From assembly GCA_050330095.1 (NCBI GenBank), contig JBHJOC010000035.1, positions 16,433 to 80,432 on the forward strand: a stretch of DNA of 64,000 bases. The letters are read 5' to 3'. The position numbers and the translations under genes are program-made. This document shows, in pieces, positions 16,674 through 24,715 of the stretch (position 1 is the stretch's first letter; the number at the start of each line of letters is the position of its first letter). The DNA comes from JBCBWG01 sp036804185 (GTDB taxonomy: Bacteria; Pseudomonadota; Alphaproteobacteria; Rhizobiales; Hyphomicrobiaceae). The notes beneath the pieces are model-generated. The model worked only from the letters and a program-made list of their open reading frames with translations, did not search any database and was not told where the DNA came from.

Positions 16674-18028
16674 CCGCCGACGCTGAGCGACTTGGCGCCC
16701 TGCTGGCTTCGCTGCGCCAACTCTATCCAGTTTCGATCGACCTCTCGCTCGATCGGGTCAGGGTGCTTCTGAGCAAGCTCGGCGCACCGCATCGTAAGCT
16801 GCCCCCGGTCATCCATGTCGCAGGCACCAACGGCAAGGGATCCGTCTGCGCGATGTCGGCTGCCATGCTGAGGAGGGCGGGTCTGCGCGTGCACGTCTAT
16901 ACCTCGCCACATCTGGTCCGGTTTGGCGAGCGCATCGCGCTTGCTGCTGATGATGGTTCGACGCGACCGATCGGCGATGATTGCTTGATTGATCTCCTCG
17001 AACGTGTCCGTTCAATCAACGGGTCGGACCCGATGACGTTCTTCGAGATCACGACCGCTGCCGCGTTCCTCGCGTTCGCAGAAGCTCCGGCCGATGTCGT
17101 CGTGCTCGAGGTCGGACTCGGTGGGCGCCTCGATGCAACGAATGTCGTTGAAAGCCCGGCCGTGACAGTCATTACGCCGATCGCGCTCGACCATACGGAG
17201 CGGCTCGGTCCGACGCTGGCTTCGATCGCCGGTTCGAAGGCTGGGATCATGAAGCCTGGGGTGGGTTGCGTGGTCGGCCCGCAGGAACCCGAGGCACTTG
17301 AGGTCATCGAAGCTGTGGCGTCCGAGCGCCGCGCTCCCCTCATCATACACGGGCAGGATTATGAAACCTTCGCCCAAAATGGCCGTCTCGTTTATCAGGC
17401 CGAAGATCTGCTCTACGACCTTCCCTTGCCTGCGCTGCGCGGGCCCCACCAGATCAGCAACGCCGGGATTGCAATCGCAGCCGTACGAAGGTTCGCCACT
17501 GTGACTGGGCACGGCAAGAGCCTGGGGGAAGCTGCAATCGCAGCCGGTCTGTCGTCAACGGTCTGGCCGGCCCGCATGACGCCACTCAACGGTGGGCGCC
17601 TCTCGAAGCGGCTCGCGAGCGACGACGAGTTGTGGCTCGATGGCGGTCATAACCCCGCTGCGGGTGCCGTGGTCGCCCAGACGCTCGCCGATCTCGAAGA
17701 CAGGGCGCCGAAACCTACGTGGCTCGTATGCGGTATTATGCAGCATAAGGACGTTGACGGATTTTTGTCGCATTTTGCCGGATTAGTTCGCGGTCTGATC
17801 GCGGTTCCCGTGACGGGCGGCCTTGGCGAGCCCGAGCAGCCGGCGGTGCTTGCAGCGCGCGCTCGGGCCGTTGGCATCCCGGCGACGACGGCGCCGGACG
17901 TTGCGACTGCGCTCGCGGAGCTCGTTGCATCGACGCAAGGCGCGCGTCGCGTCTTGATCTGTGGCTCGCTGTATTTGGCGGGCAACGTCCTCGCCTACGA
18001 ACAGGGGCGTGACGGCGAGGCAAACTGA
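16670..18028 (+). CDS. folC: Folylpolyglutamate synthase / dihydrofolate synthase
   Basis: Adds glutamate to dihydropteroate and to folates in the cytoplasm. At 452 residues it has the Mur-ligase layout: ATP loop AGTNGKGSVCAM (51-62), folate-binding YTSPHLVRFGERI, then FFEITTAAAF and EVGLGGRLDATN, and the C-terminal domain with WLDGGHNPAAGAVV and LICGSLYLAGNVL. Its ATG overlaps accD's stop, so translation is coupled. The accD-folC pairing is conserved in Hyphomicrobiales. About 190 bases follow before the next gene. Confidence 0.96.
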   Translation: MTADAERLGALLASLRQLYPVSIDLSLDRVRVLLSKLGAPHRKLPPVIHVAGTNGKGSVCAMSAAMLRRAGLRVHVYTSPHLVRFGERIALAADDGSTRPIGDDCLIDLLERVRSINGSDPMTFFEITTAAAFLAFAEAPADVVVLEVGLGGRLDATNVVESPAVTVITPIALDHTERLGPTLASIAGSKAGIMKPGVGCVVGPQEPEALEVIEAVASERRAPLIIHGQDYETFAQNGRLVYQAEDLLYDLPLPALRGPHQISNAGIAIAAVRRFATVTGHGKSLGEAAIAAGLSSTVWPARMTPLNGGRLSKRLASDDELWLDGGHNPAAGAVVAQTLADLEDRAPKPTWLVCGIMQHKDVDGFLSHFAGLVRGLIAVPVTGGLGEPEQPAVLAARARAVGIPATTAPDVATALAELVASTQGARRVLICGSLYLAGNVLAYEQGRDGEAN

Positions 18029-18216
18029 GAGCCCAGTTCGGTCATTGACGCATCGCGCGGCGTCGCCCATCTCGCAGGGGTGCAGGATGGTGCTCGGCCC
18101 TCGAGCGCACCGCGCTCGGTCCAGGGACTGGGCCGCACTTGTGCAAGCGCTGCGCTCTTCGGCGCGCCACCGCTGCGCGGCGTGCTCGATTTGAGAAGTG
18201 GAACAGGAGCAGACCC

Positions 18217-18531
18217 ATGACCACGATGCCGAACGACGAAGAGACCCGCCGCGATCTCGAGGCTGCCGCGTTCCGGCGGCTCGTCTCTCATTTGCGCACG
18301 CGAACGGACGTCCAGAATATCGACCTTATGACACTTGCAGGGTTCTGCCGGAACTGCCTCTCGAACTGGTACCAGGAAGCGGCCTCAGAAAGAGGGCTTG
18401 ACCTCGACAAGGATGCGGCTCGCGAACTCATCTACGGCATGCCTTACGCGGAGTGGCGGCAGCGTTATCAGACCGAGGCGTCATCCGAGCAAAAGGCTGC
18501 CTTCGAGGTGTCTCGCCCCAAGGATCACTGA
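18217..18531 (+). CDS. DUF1244 family protein
   Basis: Small soluble protein of 104 residues. The segment AAAFRRLVSHLRTRTDVQNIDLM, then LAGFCRNCLSNWY, then YGMPYAEWRQRYQTEAS matches the DUF1244 family, common in alpha- and gammaproteobacteria and structurally helical. The CRNC motif (two cysteines separated by two residues) could bind metal or form a disulfide, but function is not established. AGGAG precedes the ATG at good spacing. It has no tight operon partner. Confidence 0.88.
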   Translation: MTTMPNDEETRRDLEAAAFRRLVSHLRTRTDVQNIDLMTLAGFCRNCLSNWYQEAASERGLDLDKDAARELIYGMPYAEWRQRYQTEASSEQKAAFEVSRPKDH

Positions 18532-18761
18532 TCCGAGTGTGAGCCCCTACCAGGGGGCCACCATCTCGGTTGGGAGTTCTGGCAGTCAAGAGATGCCATC
18601 GCCGACCGGGGACTGCGGGGACAACTCGCCCTTGCAACTTGTTCGTGGGCTCAGCCTTCGCTACCGATCGAGCATCGGCGCGCGTATGGCCGCTGTTGGC
18701 GCCGAGCCCCGATCGTTTAGCCCTGTCCTTCGTCCGTTTCGCGTCGGGACCAACGCACGGT

Positions 18762-18781
18762 ACCTGCCTCGCATGGCAGGT
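18762..18781 (+). promoter_or_regulatory. Short hairpin just before the DUF2312 ribosome-binding site
   Basis: ACCTGCC and GGCAGGT form a 7-bp stem with a 6-base loop ending three bases before GAGGA. It could influence translation initiation of the gene that follows. Confidence 0.35.
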
Positions 18782-18797
18782 GCTGAGGACAAAAGCC

Positions 18798-19079
18798 ATG
18801 ACCGCCATGAATGATTCGACCCAACGCCAACTTCGCCAGTTCATCGAACAGATCGAGCGTCTCGAGGAAGAGAAGAAGGCGCTCAGTGACGACATCAAGG
18901 ACAAGTTCGCAGAGGCGAAGGCGGTTGGTTTCGATGTCAAGGCTATGCGTCAAATCCTGCGGCTCAGAAAAAAGGGTCGCGACGAGCGGATGGAGGAAGA
19001 GGCGATCCTCGAGACATATCTCCATGCCCTCGGCATGCTGGTCGACGAGGTCGCGGAGTTTCCAATGGCCGCTGAATAG
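18798..19079 (+). CDS. DUF2312 (GapR-like) family protein
   Basis: A 93-residue, highly charged helical protein: QLRQFIEQIERLEEEKKALSDDIKD, then FAEAKAVGFDVKAMRQILRLRKK, then YLHALGM. This is the DUF2312 family; its characterised Caulobacter member GapR is a chromosome-structuring protein that binds overtwisted AT-rich DNA. A nucleoid role is therefore likely but inferred by family. The first 30 residues form a coiled coil. The start is the ATG after GAGGA; M4 is an alternative. Confidence 0.9.
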   Translation: MTAMNDSTQRQLRQFIEQIERLEEEKKALSDDIKDKFAEAKAVGFDVKAMRQILRLRKKGRDERMEEEAILETYLHALGMLVDEVAEFPMAAE

Positions 19080-19303
19080 GCTGCTCACGAGGCTTGCCCG
19101 CGGGACGGTTCAGCGAACGCGAGGCTGCCCGTCGCACAATATGCCTTCCCTTTGAACGGCGCGCCTGGGACACTCCACGGGCTCGGGCTCTAATCCGCGC
19201 AGCAATTATCGAGCCGCCGGAGAGCGGGAAACGCCTGTTGGCGCGCGGTTGCCTCGCGATGGCTGGGGTGGCGCTCGCCGGGCCGAACGGGAGGCTAGCC
19301 ACC

Positions 19304-20497
19304 ATGCCGCACGTACCTGCGTCAGACGCACTGTCCCATATTCGGGTTCTCGATCTTACGCGCGTGAGGTCCGGTCCAACAGCCGCGCGGCAGCTCGCAG
19401 ATTGGGGCGCGGACGTCATCAAGATTGAACAACCCGCTGCGCTTGAGGCCGACGGCGCACTCGGCGCTGGGCGTGCGACGGGGGATTTTCAGAACCTTCA
19501 GCGCAACAAGCGCTCCATGACGCTGAACCTGAAGGAGCCCGAAGGTCACGCCGTGTTCATGCGTCTTCTCGAGCGGTCGGACGTTGTAATCGAGAACTTC
19601 CGTCCTGACGTCAAGGAGCGCCTCGGCATAGGTTATGACGCGCTGGCGGCGGTGAACCCGCGAATCATCCTCGGCAGTATTTCCGGTTTCGGCCAGACAG
19701 GGCCCTACGCGACGCGGCCCGGCTTCGACCAGATCGCGCAGGGCATGGGCGGGCTCATGTCCGTGACCGGTGCGCCTGGCGAAGGGCCGATGCGGGTTGG
19801 CATCCCGGTCGCAGACCTCACCGCTGGCCTGTTCTGCGCGATGGGGATTCAGACCGCGTTGATCGAGCGGGAGCGCTCCGGCCGTGGCCAATGGGTTCAG
19901 ACATCGCTTCTGCAGGCGCAGGCTTTCATGCTGGATTTCCAGGCAGCGCGCTGGCTGATGGAAGGCGAAGTGCCTGGCCAGGCTGGCAACGAGCACCCGA
20001 CGAGCGTGCCAACGAACGTATTTCGAACGCGCGACGGCGCCATGAACGTCGCGGTCTCGGGCAACACGATCTGGTCGCGCTTCTGTGCAGCGCTCGGCAA
20101 GCCCGAGTGGGCGAAGGATCCACGGTTCGAGACGGATCGGCTCCGCCGCGACAACCGCGCTGTGCTCAACGCCTTGATCGCTGACGTAATGGCGACCCGC
20201 ACGACGGCGGAATGGGATGCTGCTCTGCTCGACGCGGGAGTTCCGTCAGGCCCGATCAACCGGGTCGACGAGGTTTTTGCAGACCCCCAGGTGGACCACC
20301 TCGGGATTGGAGCTGAGATCGAGACAGTACCGTTTGGCGTGACGCGCGCGGTGGCTCAGCCGATCCAAATGTCGCGGACGCCGAGCAGGATGGTGGCCGG
20401 AATTCCGGACCGGGGCGCCAACACAGATGAGATCCTGGCAGAACTCGGTTACAGCGCGGCCGCGATCGCCGGGCTGCGGGACCGCACGATCGTTTGA
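19304..20497 (+). CDS. CoA-transferase family III (CaiB/BaiF) protein
   Basis: Enzyme of 397 residues that moves CoA between carboxylic acids through an aspartyl-CoA thioester. The opening IRVLDLTRVRSGPTAARQLADWGADVIKIE and the catalytic aspartate D171 in IPVADLTAG match the family. GGGAGG precedes the ATG. The frame stays open for 70 further residues upstream but that part is unlike the family. It is transcribed alone and converges with the SIMPL-domain gene. The acid substrate is unknown; a second, more divergent member lies at 60.3 kb. Confidence 0.92.
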   Translation: MPHVPASDALSHIRVLDLTRVRSGPTAARQLADWGADVIKIEQPAALEADGALGAGRATGDFQNLQRNKRSMTLNLKEPEGHAVFMRLLERSDVVIENFRPDVKERLGIGYDALAAVNPRIILGSISGFGQTGPYATRPGFDQIAQGMGGLMSVTGAPGEGPMRVGIPVADLTAGLFCAMGIQTALIERERSGRGQWVQTSLLQAQAFMLDFQAARWLMEGEVPGQAGNEHPTSVPTNVFRTRDGAMNVAVSGNTIWSRFCAALGKPEWAKDPRFETDRLRRDNRAVLNALIADVMATRTTAEWDAALLDAGVPSGPINRVDEVFADPQVDHLGIGAEIETVPFGVTRAVAQPIQMSRTPSRMVAGIPDRGANTDEILAELGYSAAAIAGLRDRTIV

Positions 20498-20622
20498 GCC
20501 GAGGCTCGGGGCGAACAGCGCGCCCACTCCGACCCGCAAGGGTTCTACCTCGCAAAAGCCGGCCGTTCCAAACGAATTGCCGGACGAGGTGCGTCATGCT
20601 CGCTTTGCGATGGTTCAGGGCT

Positions 20623-21321
20623 TCAGTCGATTTTCCAGACGATCTCGACGCTGGTCCGAAGTTCGTTCTGCCCAGCTTCGATCGGCACGGACTGAGCAGC
20701 TTCGATCATGCCACGTGCCATCGGCATCGGTCGCGGCATCGCAGCGCCACCTTCCGTGATCGATATGATGTCGCCGAGTGCAACACCCGCGGCCTGGGCG
20801 AGCGTTTCGGCGCGCCGGCGGGCATTCGTGACGGCTGCTTTGCGCGCCGCGTCCGTCAGGGTCTCGGCTTCGCTGACGAGAAACGTCAAGCCCCCGAACT
20901 GATTGGCGCCAAGCGCGGTCGCTTTGTCGAGGACCTCGCCCAGTTGGGCAAGATTGCGAACCCGTACCGACAGGCTGTTGCGGACCTCATATCCGGTGAC
21001 GCGTGCTTCCTGGCCTGGGGCGCTGGTATACCGCTCGTTGATCGAAAAATCAGCCGTTTGCATGTCTTGGGGCGCGATGCCGAGCGCCTTCAGGCCGTCG
21101 ATCACGTTGGCCATCAGTTTAGAGTTTGCCGTGAGCGCGTCAGCGGCCGTCCTGCCCTGCGTCGAAACACCGGTGGAGATCAGAGCCTGATCGGGCTCGG
21201 CCGCAACACTGCCGCTGGCATGGATCGTGATCGTGCGCGGGCTTTTGTCGGCGTGAGCGAGTGCGGTTGGCATGACGAGGCTCACCAAAAACAGGGCTAG
21301 GACCAGGTGTGTGTGCAGCAT
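20623..21321 (-). CDS. SIMPL domain (DUF541) periplasmic protein
   Basis: Exported protein of 232 residues with a signal peptide (hydrophobic from residue 6, cleavage about TALA). The rest is a single SIMPL/DUF541 domain: ITIHASGSVAAEPDQALISTGVSTQ, GYEVRNSLSVRVRNLAQLGEVLDKA and NARRRAETLAQAAGVALGDI. Relatives have been linked to outer-membrane stability and oxidative stress, but the molecular function is not settled. Monocistronic. Confidence 0.9.
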   Translation of the reverse strand: MLHTHLVLALFLVSLVMPTALAHADKSPRTITIHASGSVAAEPDQALISTGVSTQGRTAADALTANSKLMANVIDGLKALGIAPQDMQTADFSINERYTSAPGQEARVTGYEVRNSLSVRVRNLAQLGEVLDKATALGANQFGGLTFLVSEAETLTDAARKAAVTNARRRAETLAQAAGVALGDIISITEGGAAMPRPMPMARGMIEAAQSVPIEAGQNELRTSVEIVWKID

Positions 21322-21633
21322 GTCGATGGTTCTTTACAGATGATCACGGCAGGTGTCGTGCAGCGTTGGTCAGGTTCCCTTCGACGCAACCCGGTACAGG
21401 CATCGTGTCTGGACGCAGAGCGTGCGCGCGTCGCGAAGCTTTGACGGGCAAGACGGCGAATTTAGGTCGCTCAGCATGCGCAAGCCACTTAAGCGGCCAG
21501 CGAAGACGGGGTCCAGCGAAGACGGGGTCCAGCGAAGGCGGGGCCCAGTGAAGACGGGGCCCAGTGAAGACGGGGATTGTCGCGGTGGGCACAGCGCGAT
21601 ACGTCGAGTGTGTCTGATCGGGCAAATTTGAGC
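21322..21633. other. 312-bp intergenic region with a tandem-repeat block
   Basis: No gene is credible here; all short frames either cross the tandem repeat or have no family resemblance. The region lies between a gene start on the minus strand and a tRNA on the plus strand. Confidence 0.6.
21499..21575. repeat. Tandem repeat, 16-bp unit, about 4.8 copies
   Basis: Unit AGCGAAGACGGGGTCC. Copies 1 and 2 are identical; copy 3 has one A-to-G change and GCCC at its end; copies 4 and 5 begin AGTG. The ordered drift suggests slippage expansion. It ends 58 bases before the tRNA. There are no spacers, so it is not CRISPR. Confidence 0.9.
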
Positions 21634-21709
21634 GGGCCGGTAGCTCAATGGTCAGAGCCGACGGCTCATAACCGTCTGGTTGGGGGTTCGAGTCCCTCCC
21701 GGCCTACCA
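21634..21709 (+). tRNA. tRNA with CAT anticodon (elongator Met or Ile2)
   Basis: A 76-base cloverleaf. The acceptor GGGCCGG pairs with CCGGCCT (first pair G-U), the discriminator is A and the CCA end is encoded. The D-arm is GCTC/GAGC, the anticodon stem GACGG/CCGTC encloses CTCATAA, and the T-arm contains TTCGAGT. The anticodon is at 21667-21669. A fully paired acceptor excludes initiator Met. Elongator Met and lysidine-modified Ile2 both use CAT and cannot be separated by eye. Confidence 0.93.
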
Positions 21710-21786
21710 CCGCAAGACTTGTCCAGCCCTGTCCGGCCCGTCGCCAACGCGTCGCCCGGCTCCCCTGCGACGAGTACGTCCGATCA

Positions 21787-21804
21787 CTGTCATCAAACTA
21801 TTGT
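21787..21804 (+). promoter_or_regulatory. Pho box upstream of phnC
   Basis: CTGTCAT-CAAA-CTATTGT has the 7-4-7 layout of a PhoB-binding site, with a perfect first half. It is 39 bases before phnC, where a PhoB activator site is expected for phosphonate-uptake operons. Confidence 0.75.
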
Positions 21805-21842
21805 CGCAGGCTGATATCGCGCCGCAGAGAGCGAGGTGCAGC

Positions 21843-22655
21843 ATGCTGGTACTAGAACAGGCGACGCGTCGGTTCGGCAATTTCAAGGCTGTTGACAGCG
21901 TCGAATTGGCGATTCCCGAAGGTAGCTTTGTTGGTGTCATCGGGCGGTCCGGCGCTGGCAAGTCGACTTTGCTGAGGATGATCAATCGTCTGATCGACCC
22001 GTCTGAGGGCGCGATCCGCTACGGCGCCGTTGACGTCGGGCGCATCAAAGGCCGCGAGTTGCGCGCCTGGCGCCGTGACTGCGCGATGATCTTCCAGCAG
22101 TTCAATCTTGTCGGTCGCGTTGACGTTCTCACCAACGTCCTCATGGGTCGGCTCGGGCACATGCCAACATGGCGTGCGCTGCCGAAGTTCTGGAGCGCGC
22201 ACGACAAGGCGATCGCGCTCGCGGCACTCGATCAGTTCGATATCGTGAGCCTCGCAGCGCAGCGCGCTGACCAGCTCTCGGGTGGCCAGCAGCAGCGTGT
22301 GGCCATCTGCAGGGCGCTGGTTCAGGAGCCGAAGATCCTGCTCGCCGATGAGCCGATCGCGTCACTCGATCCGCGCAACACAAAGATCGTTATGGATGCG
22401 CTGCTGCGGATCAACAAGCACTTCGGCATCACGGTCGTGACGAACCTGCACTCGCTGGATACCGCTCGCAATTATTGCGACCGCCTGGTCGGCATGGCGC
22501 AGGGGCGCGTCGTGTTCGACGGCCTCCCGAGCGCGCTCACTGACGATGTTGCCCGCGAGCTTTACGGGCTCGAGGCAGGCGAGGTGATGGATACCGCCGG
22601 CACTGCCATGCCCGATCCCGCGATCATGCCCGGTAGAATGGAGGCGGTGGCCTGA
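21843..22655 (+). CDS. phnC: Phosphonate ABC transporter ATP-binding protein
   Basis: ATPase of the PhnCDE importer, 270 residues. Walker A GRSGAGKST is near residue 38, and the PhnC-typical QQFNLVGRVDVLTNVLMGRLG follows the Q-loop. The signature is LSGGQQQR and Walker B is ILLADEPIASLDP; NLHSLDTA carries the switch histidine. GAGG lies before the ATG and a Pho box just upstream, predicting induction by phosphate starvation. It leads the operon phnC-phnD-phnE1-phnE2. A short C-terminal tail beyond the ATPase fold has no recognised role. Confidence 0.95.
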   Translation: MLVLEQATRRFGNFKAVDSVELAIPEGSFVGVIGRSGAGKSTLLRMINRLIDPSEGAIRYGAVDVGRIKGRELRAWRRDCAMIFQQFNLVGRVDVLTNVLMGRLGHMPTWRALPKFWSAHDKAIALAALDQFDIVSLAAQRADQLSGGQQQRVAICRALVQEPKILLADEPIASLDPRNTKIVMDALLRINKHFGITVVTNLHSLDTARNYCDRLVGMAQGRVVFDGLPSALTDDVARELYGLEAGEVMDTAGTAMPDPAIMPGRMEAVA

Positions 22656-22819
22656 CCGACATTGCCACGGGCAAGGCAAGGCTCCCAGTGCACCGATCCG
22701 CTGCCGCCAAAGACCCACAGATCACCAGCGCCCTTTGGGCGATGGCCCGATGGCACCTGGGAAACGGCCGATCCCGGTGTCCCAACACGAAGGCCACGTC
22801 TCTTCGAGGAAGTATGATC

Positions 22820-23734
22820 ATGTTCAATCGTCGCCACATCGTCGGCTTCATCGCCGCCGCTGCCGTCCTGTCGGTTGCCGGGACCGCGAACGCACAAGAC
22901 TGGAAGTCCAAGTTCCCAGAGCTCATCCTCGCGGCTGTGCCGGACGAGAACGCCTCGGGCATGACCGATCGCTACACGCCGTTCACTGAGTATCTCTCGC
23001 GTGAGCTCGGCGTGCCGGTGCGGCTGCGCGTCGCCAACGATTACGCCGCGGTGATCGAGGGTCAGAAATCCGGCAATATCCACATTGCTCAGTATGGTCC
23101 GGCCTCTTACGCGCGCGCTTACATGATTGGCGCCGAGATCGAGCCATTCGGGATGATGGTGAATGCTGATGGCGGCAAGGGCTACCATGCCGTATTGTAC
23201 GTGAAGGCCGACAGCAGCTTCCAGTCGATTGAGGATCTGAAGGGCAAAAACCTCTGCCTCGTCGATCCGAACTCGACATCGGGCAATAACGTCCCCCGCT
23301 TCGCAATGGATAAGCTCGGCATCGATCCCGAACAGTATTTCTCCAAGGTCGTCTACGCTGGTTCGCATGAGAACGCAGTAATCGGCGTGCAGCAAGGGAC
23401 GTGCGATGCAGCCTGGAACTGGTGGAACGACGAAAACGAGTCGAACCTCCACAGGATGGACCGCAAAGGCATGGCGAAATACGCTGATTTTCGTATCGTC
23501 ATGAAGTCTGACAAAATCGTGAACTCGCCTGTCGCCTATCTCAATTCACTCCCAGACGACCTGAAAGCAGCTATCCGGGACGCATTCTTCAACGTTGCCA
23601 AGAAAGACCCGGCTGCCTGGCAGAAACTGACCGACGGCAAGCAGCAACCCTGGGATCCGACATCTCACGCAGATTATGAGGCGATGGTTGAGCTCACCAA
23701 GTTCGTCGACAATCTGAAGCGAAAGCGCGGCTAA
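22820..23734 (+). CDS. phnD: Phosphonate ABC transporter substrate-binding protein
   Basis: Periplasmic receptor of the phosphonate importer, about 304 residues with a signal peptide ending at TANAQ. It shows PhnD features: LILAAVPDENASGMTDRYTPFTEYLSRELG, IHIAQYGPASYARA, DPNSTSGNNVPRF and the AAWNWWNDEN stretch. GAGGA sits 9 bases before ATG 22820; ATG 22814 is an alternative. Separated from phnC by about 165 bases. A 9-bp hairpin follows the stop, as after the other binding-protein gene in this window. Confidence 0.95.
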   Translation: MFNRRHIVGFIAAAAVLSVAGTANAQDWKSKFPELILAAVPDENASGMTDRYTPFTEYLSRELGVPVRLRVANDYAAVIEGQKSGNIHIAQYGPASYARAYMIGAEIEPFGMMVNADGGKGYHAVLYVKADSSFQSIEDLKGKNLCLVDPNSTSGNNVPRFAMDKLGIDPEQYFSKVVYAGSHENAVIGVQQGTCDAAWNWWNDENESNLHRMDRKGMAKYADFRIVMKSDKIVNSPVAYLNSLPDDLKAAIRDAFFNVAKKDPAAWQKLTDGKQQPWDPTSHADYEAMVELTKFVDNLKRKRG

Positions 23735-23752
23735 CCGGTTGGTTCTCAGAAT

Positions 23753-23775
23753 GGGGCAGCCGACAAGGCTGCCCC
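23753..23775 (+). promoter_or_regulatory. Intercistronic hairpin after phnD
   Basis: GGGGCAGCC-GACAA-GGCTGCCCC is a perfect 9-bp stem with a 5-base loop, without a T-run, between phnD and phnE1. It probably protects or attenuates the mRNA so that PhnD exceeds PhnE. Confidence 0.6.
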
Positions 23776-23827
23776 TGCTGTTCACGCCTCAAAGAATTTC
23801 AAATTGTCGCCAAAAAGGCTTGCTCCC

Positions 23828-24715
23828 GTGCCGCGATCCTCACTCTTGGCGCTCCCTGACGAGCAATTGCAGCACCATAGGCGCGCGTACGCGAGAGCGA
23901 CAGCCGCTAAAAAATTGCAAACGCTTCTCGGACTCGTCGTACTGGGCGTGTGCGTTTATCTCGCTGCCTGGGCAGGCGAAGTTGATCTCGTACGCTTTTG
24001 GAACAATGCGCACCGGTTCACTACGTATATCTATCAACTGATCCCGACGCTTCGATACGACACGTTTGCCGCCGATTTCGCCGAATGGTTCTGGGGTTGG
24101 CGCTATTGGCTCGGAAAAATCGGCGAGACGCTGATTATCGCCTATCTCGGAACGGTGATAGGTGGAATTTTCGGACTCTTGCTTTGTTTCTTTGCCTCTG
24201 CGAATGTGACCCCCGCGCGCTGGCTGCAGTTCGTGACTCGCCGGTTCCTCGAATTTTGCAGAACCGTTCCCGAGCTGGTTTTCGCGTTGATTTTTGTTAT
24301 TGCGTTTGGACTCGGTGCAATCCCGGGTGTTCTGGCTCTCGCAATTCATACAGCTGGAGCGCTGGGGAAATTGTTCTCTGAGGTCGTTGAGAACATTGAT
24401 ATGAAACCCGTCGAGGGATTGCAGTCGACAGGAGCCAATTGGGTTGAAACGATGCGCTTTGCAGTCGTTCCTCAAGTGCTGTCGAATTTTGCCAGCTATG
24501 GTCTGCTGCGGTTCGAAATAAATGTTCGTGCAGCGGCCATTATGGGTTTCGTTGGTGCGGGCGGGATCGGGCAGGATCTTGTCGCTAGCGTCCGTACATT
24601 TCAATATACAGATGTCAGCGCAATCCTGGTTCTGATCATCGTTACGGTCATGATCATCGACCTTCTAACAGAACGGCTGCGACACCGCTTGATTGGCCGG
24701 GAGAACAACCGATGA
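23828..24715 (+). CDS. phnE: Phosphonate ABC transporter permease (first copy)
   Basis: Inner-membrane permease of the PhnE family with about six hydrophobic segments. The coupling loop is SEVVENIDMKPVEGLQSTGANWVETMRFAVVPQ, and the C-terminal part has FVGAGGIGQDL. About 295 residues from the GTG start, which has AAGG nine bases upstream; a TTG at 23804 would add eight residues. Its stop overlaps the next phnE copy by ATGA. Base composition is visibly more A/T-rich than phnC: in a hand count, 24481-24540 has 30 of 60 G+C, against 37 of 60 at 22321-22380. Confidence 0.92.
   Translation: MPRSSLLALPDEQLQHHRRAYARATAAKKLQTLLGLVVLGVCVYLAAWAGEVDLVRFWNNAHRFTTYIYQLIPTLRYDTFAADFAEWFWGWRYWLGKIGETLIIAYLGTVIGGIFGLLLCFFASANVTPARWLQFVTRRFLEFCRTVPELVFALIFVIAFGLGAIPGVLALAIHTAGALGKLFSEVVENIDMKPVEGLQSTGANWVETMRFAVVPQVLSNFASYGLLRFEINVRAAAIMGFVGAGGIGQDLVASVRTFQYTDVSAILVLIIVTVMIIDLLTERLRHRLIGRENNR

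Noticed and set aside
21499..21575. Short direct repeats considered as a CRISPR array
   Set aside because: The 16-bp units abut without spacers and there are no cas genes.
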